The notes: a model not told the origin generated them from the sequence alone. 44,111 nucleotides of DNA from Gammaproteobacteria bacterium (GCA_017577365.1 PKRJ01000027.1:1-44111); one strand, 5' to 3'; shown: positions 14,465 to 23,453, counted from the stretch's first letter. Translations and numbers: made by a program.

Positions 14465-16507
14465 ATGGGCATCGACGTATCCCAGTTCGTCCAGGCCTTC
14501 CTCGAAGAGAGCTTCGAGGGCCTGGACCTCATGGAAAGCGAGCTGCTCGACGACGAGATCCTCGACTCGTCGTGCAACGGTGAGCGCATCAACACGATCT
14601 TCCGCGCGGCGCATTCGATCAAAGGCAGCGCGGGCACGTTCGGTTTCGGCTTCGTCGGCGAGTTCACGCACGGCGTCGAGACGCTGCTCGACCGTATCCG
14701 CAGCGGTCAGCGTCCGCTGACCGAGGACGCGCGAGCGCTGCTGCTCGAGGCCGTCGACCGGATCCGCGACATGCTGATCGCGGCCCGGGACAAGAGCCCT
14801 CTCGACAACGAAGCGATCGAGCGAACGCGCAAAGCGATCGACGCGATGCTCGAGTCCGAGCCCGGCGACGCCCCGGCGGCGGCCGCGCGGGAGAGCCGCG
14901 AGAAGAGCGCCGCGCCCGCCGAGTCTCGCTGGCGGATTCGCTTCTCGCCGCACCGGTCGCTGTTCGCTACCGGCAACGACCCCCTCAGGATTCTGGGCTT
15001 CTTGCGCGATCTCGGCACGCTCGCGATCGAGTGCGACGACTCGGCGCTGCCGAAGCTCGCGGAGCTCGAGCCCGAGTCGTGCTATCTGCGCTGGACCCTC
15101 GAGCTCGAGGGACCCGCGACCGAGGCACAGGTGCGCGAGGCATTCGAGTGGGTCGAGGACCAGTGCGATCTCGAGATCACGCGAATCGATGCGCCGGCCG
15201 CGGATACGTCGCGCGATTCGGAAGCGGCCGCGGACGCGTCGAGTCTCGAAGGCGCCGCGGACGAGCCCGCTTCGACGGACGCCGCGCGTGCCGGACGCGC
15301 GGACCAGGACCGCCGCCGAGCGGCGGATCGTCGTAACGACGCCGGCTCGATCCGCGTCGCGGTCGAGAAGATCGATCAGCTCGTGAACCTCGTCGGCGAG
15401 CTCGTCATCAGCCAGGCGATGCTCGAGACGATCGCGCGGACGGATTTCGAAGATTTCGACGCCGTGCACCTCGAGCGGCTGCGGCAGGGTCTCGCGCAGC
15501 TCGAGCGCAACACGCGCGAGCTGCAGGAGGCGGTGCTCGGCGTCCGCATGATTCCGATCAACTTCGTGTTCAGCCGTCTTCCGCGGCTCGTGCGCGACCT
15601 CGCGTCGACGCTCGGCAAGGAAGTCAATCTCGTCCTCGAGGGCGAGGACACCGAGCTCGACAAGGGCGTCATCGAGAAGCTCGCCGATCCCCTCACGCAC
15701 ATGGTCCGCAACGCGATCGATCACGGGATCGAGAAACCGGACGCGAGGGTGCGCGCCGGCAAGCCCCGCGCGGGCACGCTCAAGATCCGCGCCGCCCATC
15801 AGGGCGGCAACATCGTCATCGAGGTCTCGGACGACGGCGCGGGCCTGAACCGCGAACGGATCCTCGCGAAGGCGGCAGAGCGCGGCCTGAACGTGCCGGA
15901 GAATCCTTCGGACCGCGAAGTCTGGCAGCTGATCTGCACGCCGGGCTTCTCGACGGCCGAGAAGATCACGGACATCTCCGGGCGCGGCGTCGGCATGGAC
16001 GTCGTCCGCCAGAACATCGAAGCGATCAAAGGCCGTCTCGAGATCGACTCGACGCCGGGACACGGCACGCGGATGACGATCCGCCTGCCGCTCACGCTCG
16101 CGATTCTCGACGGCATGTCGGTGCGCGTCGGCGACGAGATCTTCATCGTGCCGCTGACCGCGATTCTCGAGTCGCTGCAGCCGAAGGCCGATCAGGTTTA
16201 CACGATCTCGGGCCGCGGACGCGTGCTCAATCTGCGCGGCGACTACGTGCCGCTCGTTTCGTTGAGCGACGTCTTTCATCTGCCGTCCAGCCGCGAGCAG
16301 ATCGAGGACGGTATCTGCGTCGTGGTCGAGTCGGCGGAGGACCGCGCGGCGCTCTTCGTCGACGAGCTCATCGCGCAGCACCAGGTCGTGATCAAGAGCC
16401 TCGAGACGAACTATCGGCGCGTGCCCGGGATCTCCGGGGCGACGATCCTCGGCGACGGCCGGGTCGCGTTGATTCTCGACGTGGACATGCTGACGCAGAT
16501 GCATTGA
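14465..16507 (+). CDS. cheA: Chemotaxis histidine kinase CheA
   Basis: A 680-residue CheA with the full domain set. P1 phosphotransfer domain (1-125) has H50 in FRAAHSIKGSAGTFGF. A P2-like segment spans about 155-242. P3 dimerisation helices (295-345) include VEKIDQLVNLVGELVISQ. The P4 kinase has N box HMVRNAIDHG (412-421), DDGAGL (456-461) and GRGVGMDV (506-513). A P5 CheW-like domain runs from about 545 to the end. It autophosphorylates under receptor control and passes phosphate to CheY and CheB. It lies 21 bases after cheY. Confidence 0.97.
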   Translation: MGIDVSQFVQAFLEESFEGLDLMESELLDDEILDSSCNGERINTIFRAAHSIKGSAGTFGFGFVGEFTHGVETLLDRIRSGQRPLTEDARALLLEAVDRIRDMLIAARDKSPLDNEAIERTRKAIDAMLESEPGDAPAAAARESREKSAAPAESRWRIRFSPHRSLFATGNDPLRILGFLRDLGTLAIECDDSALPKLAELEPESCYLRWTLELEGPATEAQVREAFEWVEDQCDLEITRIDAPAADTSRDSEAAADASSLEGAADEPASTDAARAGRADQDRRRAADRRNDAGSIRVAVEKIDQLVNLVGELVISQAMLETIARTDFEDFDAVHLERLRQGLAQLERNTRELQEAVLGVRMIPINFVFSRLPRLVRDLASTLGKEVNLVLEGEDTELDKGVIEKLADPLTHMVRNAIDHGIEKPDARVRAGKPRAGTLKIRAAHQGGNIVIEVSDDGAGLNRERILAKAAERGLNVPENPSDREVWQLICTPGFSTAEKITDISGRGVGMDVVRQNIEAIKGRLEIDSTPGHGTRMTIRLPLTLAILDGMSVRVGDEIFIVPLTAILESLQPKADQVYTISGRGRVLNLRGDYVPLVSLSDVFHLPSSREQIEDGICVVVESAEDRAALFVDELIAQHQVVIKSLETNYRRVPGISGATILGDGRVALILDVDMLTQMH

Positions 16508-16592
16508 GGACCGGATAGCGCGGCGCGCGGACGAGTGGCCGGATGCCGCGCGCCGCAACGCAACGACAGCGGAATTTGGGAGCAAAACGGTG

Positions 16593-17090
16593 ATGAACGC
16601 CGCTCGACAACGGGACGAGGCGCAAAGCGCCGAAAGACGAAGGGAGCTGCTGCTCTTTCGTCTCGGCGACGAGACGTACGGCATCGATATCTTGAGCGTG
16701 CAAGAGATTCGCCGCTACGAAGCCGTCACGCGCCTCGTCAACACGCCCGAGCACATCAAGGGCGTGATCAACTTGCGCGGCACGATCGTGCCGATCGTGG
16801 ACCTGCGCATCAAGTTCAACCTTCCGGACGTCACGTACAACGAGTTCACGGTCGTCGTGATCCTCAACGTCGTGAAGCGAGTGATCGGCATCGTGGTCGA
16901 CGCGGTATCCGACGTCGTCTCGATCACCGAGGACGACTTGAAGCCGGCGCCGGATTTCGGCGCGCAGATCGACGACGACTACCTCGCCGGTCTCGCGACC
17001 GTCGAGGATCGGATGATCATCGTGCTCGACATCGAGTCGCTGATAACCACGCCCGAGCTCGGGCTCATCGACGAGGCCTCCGCGCAATGA
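16593..17090 (+). CDS. cheW: Chemotaxis coupling protein CheW
   Basis: A single CheW domain (LLLFRLGDETYGIDILSVQEIRRYEAVTRLVNTPEHIKGVINLRGTIVPIVDLR) that links receptors to CheA. The start is either GTG at 16590 or ATG at 16593, next to each other; a GGGAG ribosome site lies 7 or 10 bases upstream respectively. ATG is given. The gene ends in ATGA overlapping the start of the chemoreceptor gene. The 165 residues are typical of CheW. Confidence 0.95.
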   Translation: MNAARQRDEAQSAERRRELLLFRLGDETYGIDILSVQEIRRYEAVTRLVNTPEHIKGVINLRGTIVPIVDLRIKFNLPDVTYNEFTVVVILNVVKRVIGIVVDAVSDVVSITEDDLKPAPDFGAQIDDDYLAGLATVEDRMIIVLDIESLITTPELGLIDEASAQ

Positions 17091-19582
17091 GAAACGTGAT
17101 AAGAAAACTTCCCGCCTTCAAGCTGAAGGCGCCCGCCTGGCTCCGCAAGATCACGATCAAGGCGAAGCTGGGTTTCCTGATCGTGATGATGGCGATCGGC
17201 ATGATCCAAGTCGGCTTGCTCGGCTTGAACGGCATGCGCAACGTCGAGAACGGCCTGCAGAGCGTCTACTCGGATCAGCTCCTGCCGTCGCAGCAGATCG
17301 GCACGATCAACGACCTGATGCGCGCCGACATCGAAGCGCTCTACAAGATGGCGCTGCTCGATCCGCGGCTACACGGCGGCGAGGCGGACATGGACGCCGT
17401 CGCCGACTACGTCGCGGACATCGAGGCGAACATCGAGTTCACCGGCCAGCTGTGGAACGCCTATCTCGCGACGGACCGCTCGCCGGAGGAGGAGGAGCTC
17501 GCGCAGGCGTTCCAGGAAGCCCGCCAGGTCTATCTCGACGAGGGCCTGATGCCGGCGGTGCGCCTGTTCGAGGCCGGTGAGTTCGCCGAGGGCGTGCGGC
17601 AGCTCGAGGAGACGGTTCGTCTCTACGAGGACGCGGCGTTCGCGTCGCAGGATCTTCTGTCGCTGCAGATCGAGGACGCGAAGCGGATCTACGAGGACGC
17701 GCAGAATCGCTACGGCGAGATGCGCAACACGACGATCTTCGGCTCCGCCCTCGGCGTCGTGCTCGCGATCGTGATCGGCCTCCTGATCATCCGCGCGATC
17801 GTCGGGCCCGCGAAGCACGCGGCCGAGGTCTTCGAGCGCATCGGTCAGGGCAAGCTCGACTCCGAGATCGAGATCAAGAACGACGACGAGATGGGTCGGA
17901 TCCTCGCCAACCTGCGCGACATGCAGCGGAGTCTCTCCGATCGGCTCGAGTTCGAGCGCCGGCAGGCGGCGGAGAACCGCCGAATCCGCGACGCGCTCGA
18001 GGCCGTGAGCGGCGCCGTGATGATCGCGGATTCCGGCCTGAAGATCATCCACATCAACCCGGCCGCGCGGCGCCTGTTCGCCGAGCACGAGGAAGCGTTC
18101 CGCGGCGACTTGCCGGAGTTCAGCGCGGAAACGGTCGTCGGCCAGGATCTCATGATCTTCCATCGCAACCAGGAACGCATTCGCGAGATACTCGAGAACC
18201 TGACCGAGAGCCGTACGACGACCTTCAAGATCGGCGGCCGGACGATCCACCTCATCACGAGCCCGATCTTCAACGACGAGGGCGAGCGGCTCGGCTACGT
18301 CGTCGAATGGGAGGATCGCACGGCGCAGGTCGCCGCGGAGCGCGACGTCGAGGATCTCGTCGCGGCGGCCGCGGAAGGCGACTTCTCGCGCCGCATGGAC
18401 GTCTCGAAGGCGACGGGCTTCTTCCGCGTGCTCGGCGAGTCGGTCAACAAGCTCATGGACGTCACCGATCGCAACCTGAAGGAAGTCGTGCGCGTGCTCG
18501 ATTGCCTCGCGCGCGGCGACCTGACCGAGCGCGTCGAAGGCGACTTCCGCGGCGCGTTCGCGCAGCTGCAGCAGAGCACGAACAGCTCGATCGAGCAGCT
18601 CGAGCAGCTGATCGGGCACGTTCGGGCCGCGAGCGACGCGATCGCGGGCGCGTCGACCGAGATCGCCGCAGGCAACACGAACCTGTCGCAGCGCACCGAG
18701 GAGCAGGCCGCGAGCCTCGAAGAGACCGCGTCGAGCATGGAAGAGATGACGACGACGGTGAAGCAGAACGCGGACAACGCGCGGCAGGCGAACCAGCTCG
18801 CGCAAGGCGCTCGCGACGTCGCGAACAAGGGCGGCGAGAAGGTCCGCGAGGTCGTCTCGAGCATGAACGCGATCACCGAGAGCGCGCGCAAGATCGAGAA
18901 CATCATCTCGGTGATCGACGGCATCGCTTTCCAGACGAATATCCTCGCCCTCAACGCGGCCGTCGAGGCGGCGCGCGCCGGCGAGCAAGGCCGCGGCTTC
19001 GCCGTCGTCGCCGGCGAGGTGCGCACGCTCGCGCAGCGCTCGGCCGAGGCGGCGAAGGAGATCAAGGCGCTGATCACCGATTCGGTGCGCAACGTCGAGA
19101 ACGGCAGCGCCCTCGTCGAGGAAGCGGGTCGCACGATGGAGGAGATCGTCAACGCGATCAAGCGCGTCACCGACATCATGAGCGAGATCTCCGCCGCGTC
19201 CGTGGAGCAGAGCCAGGGCATCGAGCAGGTCAACGCGACGATCGCGCAGCTCGACGAGATGACGCAGCAGAACGCGGCCCTCGTCGAGCAGGCGACGGCG
19301 GCGGCGAGCTCGATGGAGGAGCAAGCGCGGATGCTCATGCACGCGGTCAGCGTCTTCCGCCTGCGCAACGCGGAGTCCGAAGACGCGGAGGCGTCGGAGG
19401 AGACGGTCGCCGTCGCGGAAACCGTGGACGAGCCCGTCGAGGTCGCGCCGGCGAAGCGCAACAAGCGCAAGAAGTCGGCGGCGAACGGTCGGGCCCCGAG
19501 CACGCGCGTCGATGCGGTCCGCAAGCTCGTCGCCGCGCCCGCGGTGACGACGACCGGCGACGACGAGTGGACGGAGTTCTGA
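17087..19582 (+). CDS. Methyl-accepting chemotaxis protein with PAS domain and C-terminal tether
   Basis: An 831-residue chemoreceptor. TM1 is about 29-48, followed by a periplasmic four-helix-type sensor (50-214), TM2 (215-239), HAMP, a PAS domain (about 300-410, AVSGAVMIADSGLKIIHINPAARRLF), a second HAMP-like segment and the methyl-accepting signalling domain (about 545-800). The hairpin tip is IDGIAFQTNILALNAAVEAARAGEQGRGFAVVAGEVR. The C-terminus ends in EWTEF, an xWxxF pentapeptide of the kind that tethers CheR and CheB. The frame is open far upstream, but the ATG overlapping the cheW stop (ATGA) gives the normal start with TM1. Ligand unknown. Confidence 0.95.
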   Translation: MRNVIRKLPAFKLKAPAWLRKITIKAKLGFLIVMMAIGMIQVGLLGLNGMRNVENGLQSVYSDQLLPSQQIGTINDLMRADIEALYKMALLDPRLHGGEADMDAVADYVADIEANIEFTGQLWNAYLATDRSPEEEELAQAFQEARQVYLDEGLMPAVRLFEAGEFAEGVRQLEETVRLYEDAAFASQDLLSLQIEDAKRIYEDAQNRYGEMRNTTIFGSALGVVLAIVIGLLIIRAIVGPAKHAAEVFERIGQGKLDSEIEIKNDDEMGRILANLRDMQRSLSDRLEFERRQAAENRRIRDALEAVSGAVMIADSGLKIIHINPAARRLFAEHEEAFRGDLPEFSAETVVGQDLMIFHRNQERIREILENLTESRTTTFKIGGRTIHLITSPIFNDEGERLGYVVEWEDRTAQVAAERDVEDLVAAAAEGDFSRRMDVSKATGFFRVLGESVNKLMDVTDRNLKEVVRVLDCLARGDLTERVEGDFRGAFAQLQQSTNSSIEQLEQLIGHVRAASDAIAGASTEIAAGNTNLSQRTEEQAASLEETASSMEEMTTTVKQNADNARQANQLAQGARDVANKGGEKVREVVSSMNAITESARKIENIISVIDGIAFQTNILALNAAVEAARAGEQGRGFAVVAGEVRTLAQRSAEAAKEIKALITDSVRNVENGSALVEEAGRTMEEIVNAIKRVTDIMSEISAASVEQSQGIEQVNATIAQLDEMTQQNAALVEQATAAASSMEEQARMLMHAVSVFRLRNAESEDAEASEETVAVAETVDEPVEVAPAKRNKRKKSAANGRAPSTRVDAVRKLVAAPAVTTTGDDEWTEF

Positions 19583-19606
19583 TCGACGCCGTTCTCCGCC
19601 GGTCTC

Positions 19607-20503
19607 ATGCGCGCGCATGATCCAAACTCCCCCGCCCGGCCTACGCCGGGCGGAACGGGAAAAGACGCGACGCCGCCGCGTCCCGCCCGCGAGTTCCGCT
19701 TCGACGATCGCGATTTCGAGCGCATTCGTCGGCTGATCTACGCCCACGCTGGCATCAGCCTTAACGACTCGAAGCGCGACATGGTCTACGGCCGCGTGAC
19801 GCGGCGGCTGCGTGCGCTCGGGCTCAAGAGCTTCGCCGAGTACCTGCAGCAGCTCGAGACGGACGAGCTCGAGTTCGAGGAGTTCGTCAACTCGCTGACG
19901 ACGAATCTGACGGCGTTCTTCCGCGAGGAACATCACTTCCCGATCCTCGCGGAGCTCTTGCGCAAGCACGCCGAGAACGGCCCGGTGTCGCTCTGGTCCG
20001 CGGCGTGCTCGACGGGCGAGGAAGCCTATTCGATGGCCATCACCGCGATCGAAACCTTGGGTGCGAATCCGCGGGTGCGCATCCTCGGGACGGATCTCGA
20101 TACCCGCGCTGTACGCACCGCGGACCTCGGCATCTACCCGCTCGAGCGCGTCGAGAAGCTCGGCGAAGAGCGCCTGAAGCGCTTCTTCCTGAAGGGCACG
20201 GGAGACAAAGCGGGCTACGCGCGGGTACGCCCCGAGGTGCGCGCCCTCGTGCGCTTTCGCCCGATGAACCTGATGACCCCCGTATGGCCGATTCGCGGCC
20301 CGTTCCACGCGATCTTCTGCCGAAACGCGATGATCTATTTCGATCGCGCGGCGCAGCGGCGCGTGCTCGAGCGCTTTCGGCCGCTGCTGCATCCCGACGG
20401 ACGACTGTTCGCCGGCCATGCCGAGGGGCTAGCGCATTGCGCGGACCTTTTCGAGCCCGAGAGGCGGACGGTGTATCGGCCGGTCGCGGACGCCTCGAGA
20501 TGA
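19607..20503 (+). CDS. cheR: Chemotaxis protein methyltransferase CheR
   Basis: CheR methylates glutamates of chemoreceptors using S-adenosylmethionine. The 298-residue protein has the all-helical N-domain (about 28-95) and a Rossmann methyltransferase domain with LWSAACSTGEEAYSMAI and FHAIFCRNAMIYFD. The first ~28 residues are a Pro/Gly-rich extension. The ATG follows the receptor gene by 24 bases. The stop overlaps the cheD start as ATGA. The preceding receptor carries a CheR-tether pentapeptide, consistent with their working together. Confidence 0.96.
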   Translation: MRAHDPNSPARPTPGGTGKDATPPRPAREFRFDDRDFERIRRLIYAHAGISLNDSKRDMVYGRVTRRLRALGLKSFAEYLQQLETDELEFEEFVNSLTTNLTAFFREEHHFPILAELLRKHAENGPVSLWSAACSTGEEAYSMAITAIETLGANPRVRILGTDLDTRAVRTADLGIYPLERVEKLGEERLKRFFLKGTGDKAGYARVRPEVRALVRFRPMNLMTPVWPIRGPFHAIFCRNAMIYFDRAAQRRVLERFRPLLHPDGRLFAGHAEGLAHCADLFEPERRTVYRPVADASR

Positions 20504-21099
20504 GGACGAGCATGCGAGGGTCCGGTCAGACGAGCTACTACGATGCACGGCTCGGAGCGCGAGTGCATACCTTGGCGCCCGGCTGCTTCCACGTCGCGAC
20601 CGCGGACGAGCTGATCTCGACGTTGCTCGGCTCCTGCGTCGCGGCATGCATCTACGATCCGGTGCGCGCGATCGGCGGAATGAATCACTTCCTGCTTCCG
20701 GACAGCGGCCCGAGCGACGCGCACGGCGCTCCGATCTCGAGCAGCAACCGCTACGGCGTGTTCGCCATGGAGAGCCTGATCAACGCGCTGCTCGCGCGCG
20801 GCGCGAACAAGTCGCGGCTACGCGTGAAGCTGTTCGGAGGCGGCCGAATTCTTTCGCAGCTCTCGGACGTCGGCGCGCGCAACATCGAGTTCGTGCGCCG
20901 CTTCGTCGAGACCGAGCGTCTGCCCGTCGAAGCCGAGGATCTCGGCGGAGAGCAGGCACGCCGAGTGCTGATGTTCCCCGCGACGGGCCGGGTGCGCGTG
21001 CGCAAGCTCCCGATGCTCGGCGCAAGAGACGTAGGCCTCGAGGAGACTCGCTACTTGAAGAGCGTCGCGCCGCCGCGAGGCTCCGTCGAGCTCTTCTGA
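20500..21099 (+). CDS. cheD: Chemoreceptor glutamine deamidase CheD
   Basis: CheD deamidates specific receptor glutamines. The 199-residue protein has the nucleophile C46 in LLGSCVAACIYDP and H63 in GGMNHFLLP, 17 residues apart as in characterised CheD. The position of the third catalytic residue (usually Thr, six before Cys) appears to be Ser40. The start ATG overlaps the cheR stop; a longer open frame reaching 20005 is a shadow of cheR. The C-terminus ends GSVELF, nearly the same as the tail of the MCP-like protein two genes downstream. Confidence 0.95.
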   Translation: MRTSMRGSGQTSYYDARLGARVHTLAPGCFHVATADELISTLLGSCVAACIYDPVRAIGGMNHFLLPDSGPSDAHGAPISSSNRYGVFAMESLINALLARGANKSRLRVKLFGGGRILSQLSDVGARNIEFVRRFVETERLPVEAEDLGGEQARRVLMFPATGRVRVRKLPMLGARDVGLEETRYLKSVAPPRGSVELF

Positions 21100-21105
21100 T
21101 CGCAC

Positions 21106-22260
21106 ATGTCGGACGTGGGCCGCAGCATGACGAACTCCATCAAACCGATCCGCGTTCTCGTCGTCGACGACTCGGCGCTCGTGCGCCAGCTCCTGACGGC
21201 CGTCCTGAACGAGGATCCGGCCATCGAGGTCGTCGGCACCGCGAGCGATCCCTACCGTGCGCGGGAGGAGATCAAGCGGCTTCGGCCCGACGTCCTGACG
21301 CTCGACGTCGAGATGCCGCGCATGGACGGGCTGACCTTCCTGCGCAATCTGATGCGGCTCCACCCGATGCCCGTCGTGATGGTCTCGTCGCTGACGGAGA
21401 AAGGCGCGGAAGCGACGCTCGACGCGCTCGCGCTCGGTGCCGTCGACTTCGTCACGAAGCCGCAGCTCGACATTCAGGACGGCCTCACCGCGCTCGCGGA
21501 AGAGATTCGCGCGAAAGTCCGCGCCGCGGCCTTCGCGCGGATTCGTCCGGCTCCCGCACGGCCGGCGTCGAGGACCGATGTCCGAGAATCGCAGCGCGTG
21601 CCCGTACGGCGTCACTTGCGAACGACGGACAGAGTCATCGCCCTCGGCGCGTCGACCGGCGGCACGGAAGCGATCCGCGAGGTGCTCTGCGCGCTGCCGC
21701 CCGACGCGCCCGGCGTCGTCATCGCGCAGCACATCCCCGCCGCGTTCAGCGGACCTTTCGCGCGCCGCGTCGACAAGCTCGCGGCGATCACGGTGAAGGA
21801 AGCCGAGCACGGCGAGACCGTGCTGCCGGGACACGCGTACGTCGCGCCCGGCGGCAGGCACCTGCGCGTCATGCGCAGCGGCGGACGTTACGTCCTCCAC
21901 CTCGGGGACGACGATCCGGTCAACCATCATCGGCCGAGCGTCGACGTCCTGTTCGCGTCGCTCGCCGACTCCGCAGGGCCGAACGCGGTCGCCGCGCTGC
22001 TGACCGGGATGGGAGCCGACGGCGCACGCGGCCTGCTCGCGCTGCGCGAGGCCGGTGCACGCACGTTCGCGCAAGACCAGGCGACGAGCGTCGTCTGGGG
22101 CATGCCCGGCGAGGCAATGCGCCTCGGCGCGGCCGAGCGCGCGGTGCCCCTGCCCGAGCTCGCGAAGGTGTTGCTCGCGCACGTCGGCCGCGCGGCGGAC
22201 GAGCCTAAGGTTTACTCGGCTCCTGCCGATACAAACGTACGCACGAATTCTCCTGCCTGA
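21106..22260 (+). CDS. cheB: Chemotaxis methylesterase CheB
   Basis: CheB is a phosphorylation-activated receptor methylesterase/deamidase. The 384-residue protein has a receiver domain (about 14-130, D21/D22 and phospho-acceptor D67 in LTLDVEMPRMDG), a linker, and an esterase domain (about 174-375). The catalytic triad is S183 (LGASTGGTEAI), H209 (AQHIPAAF) and D305 (TGMGADGARG). An in-frame ATG at 21127 is an alternative start. The stop codon overlaps the next start (TGATG). A sigma-28 promoter is embedded near its 3' end. Confidence 0.96.
   Translation: MSDVGRSMTNSIKPIRVLVVDDSALVRQLLTAVLNEDPAIEVVGTASDPYRAREEIKRLRPDVLTLDVEMPRMDGLTFLRNLMRLHPMPVVMVSSLTEKGAEATLDALALGAVDFVTKPQLDIQDGLTALAEEIRAKVRAAAFARIRPAPARPASRTDVRESQRVPVRRHLRTTDRVIALGASTGGTEAIREVLCALPPDAPGVVIAQHIPAAFSGPFARRVDKLAAITVKEAEHGETVLPGHAYVAPGGRHLRVMRSGGRYVLHLGDDDPVNHHRPSVDVLFASLADSAGPNAVAALLTGMGADGARGLLALREAGARTFAQDQATSVVWGMPGEAMRLGAAERAVPLPELAKVLLAHVGRAADEPKVYSAPADTNVRTNSPA
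22206..22232 (+). promoter_or_regulatory. Sigma-28 (FliA) promoter inside cheB, for the MCP/CheZ-like gene
   Basis: TAAGGTTT-N11-GCCGATAC matches 7 of 8 bases in each box against TAAAGTTT and GCCGATAA, with the right spacer. It lies within the last codons of cheB. The predicted start near 22239 is about 21 bases before the next gene, so that gene can be transcribed apart from the operon. Confidence 0.65.
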
Positions 22261-23414
22261 TGCTGAACACGATGAAACTGAACAAGGTGCTCTCACGTTC
22301 CCTGCTAGCGGCGCCGGCCGGCTTCGCGCTCGCGGCGCTGGTCGCGGCGATCGCGGCCGATTCGTGGCCGACCGCAATGCTCGCCGCGCTGACCGTCGTC
22401 GCGGCCGGGGCCGCGGCGTGGATGAACTGGCGGGCGGCCGCTGCCGCCGACGACAGCCGAATCGCCGACGTGCTCGGCGTGCTCGATCGCGCTCTCGACC
22501 GCGACGTCGAAGGGATCGAAGCCGAGATCCATCGGGTTCAGAACTTGATCGGCGAAGCGGTGGCCGAGCTCTCGCGCAACTTCAATCGTCTGCACGGCAT
22601 CGCGAAGTCGCAGGCGGAGCTGCTCGAGGCGAGCCTGTCCGCGGACAACTCGTCGGCGGTGAGCGTCGCGGGGGACAAGAGCCCGGCCGAAGCGTTGCAG
22701 AGCTTCATGGACGCTCTCATTCACGTCAGCAGCCAGAGCGTCGCGATGGCGAACGATACCGAGCGGATGCTCGGCCACTTGCACGGCATCTTCCGCGTGC
22801 TCGAGGAAGCGAGAACGCTCGCGGAGCAGACGAACCTCCTCGCGCTGAACGCGAGCATCGAGGCGGCGCGCGCCGGCGAGGCCGGCCGCGGCTTCGCCGT
22901 CGTCGCCGACGAGGTGCGCAAGCTGTCGCAGCGCTCCGCGGAGTTCAACGAGCAGATCCGCGAGCGCGTCGAGGAAACGCGCGAGGCCGTCGCGCGCGTG
23001 CAGGAGAACGCGCGCGCGCTCGCGGCCGTCGATCTCGAGCAGACGACCCGCGAGAAGGAGCGGATCGGCGAGACGCTGAAGCGTGCCGAGGCCGCGCGTA
23101 GCGAGATTCGCGCGAAGCTGAAGACCGAGCTCGCGCCGATCAACGAGGAGCTGAAGCGCGCCGTCGGCGACGCGGTCCGCTCCCTGCAGTTCGAGGACAT
23201 CTCGACGCAGGCGCTGGGCGCGGCCGTGGAAGCGATCGCGCGTCTCACGGATCTCAGGGTCGAAGTCCACAGCGCGGTCCGCAGCAAGAGCGGCAGCGCG
23301 ATGCTCTCGCACCTCGCCGAGCGGCTGAAGGCGCTCGAGAAGCGCCTGCCCGATACCGCGAGCCGCCGTGTGAGCCAGACCAGCATGCAACAGGGGACCG
23401 TCGAGCTGTTCTGA
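22260..23414 (+). CDS. Short membrane MCP-like protein with a CheZ-like phosphatase motif
   Basis: A 384-residue protein of unusual make-up. Two hydrophobic segments near the N-terminus (about 15-33 and 38-56) could form a hairpin without a sizeable periplasmic domain. Residues about 184-232 match the chemoreceptor signalling tip (AEQTNLLALNASIEAARAGEAGRGFAVVADEVRKLSQRS). Helix 290-340 then holds LQFEDISTQALGAA, which parallels the CheZ active helix FQDLTGQVI, with D313 and Q317 in the DxxxQ spacing of the CheZ phosphatase residues. The tail is GTVELF, shared with CheD. It starts at ATG overlapping the cheB stop; an ATG 12 bases later is possible. Betaproteobacterial che operons have cheY-cheZ here. 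MCP-like is certain; CheY-P phosphatase activity is inference. Confidence 0.85.
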   Translation: MLNTMKLNKVLSRSLLAAPAGFALAALVAAIAADSWPTAMLAALTVVAAGAAAWMNWRAAAAADDSRIADVLGVLDRALDRDVEGIEAEIHRVQNLIGEAVAELSRNFNRLHGIAKSQAELLEASLSADNSSAVSVAGDKSPAEALQSFMDALIHVSSQSVAMANDTERMLGHLHGIFRVLEEARTLAEQTNLLALNASIEAARAGEAGRGFAVVADEVRKLSQRSAEFNEQIRERVEETREAVARVQENARALAAVDLEQTTREKERIGETLKRAEAARSEIRAKLKTELAPINEELKRAVGDAVRSLQFEDISTQALGAAVEAIARLTDLRVEVHSAVRSKSGSAMLSHLAERLKALEKRLPDTASRRVSQTSMQQGTVELF

Positions 23415-23453
23415 CCGTCGCTTGCGTGCGTCCCGCTCTCGTCCCCGACGGGC

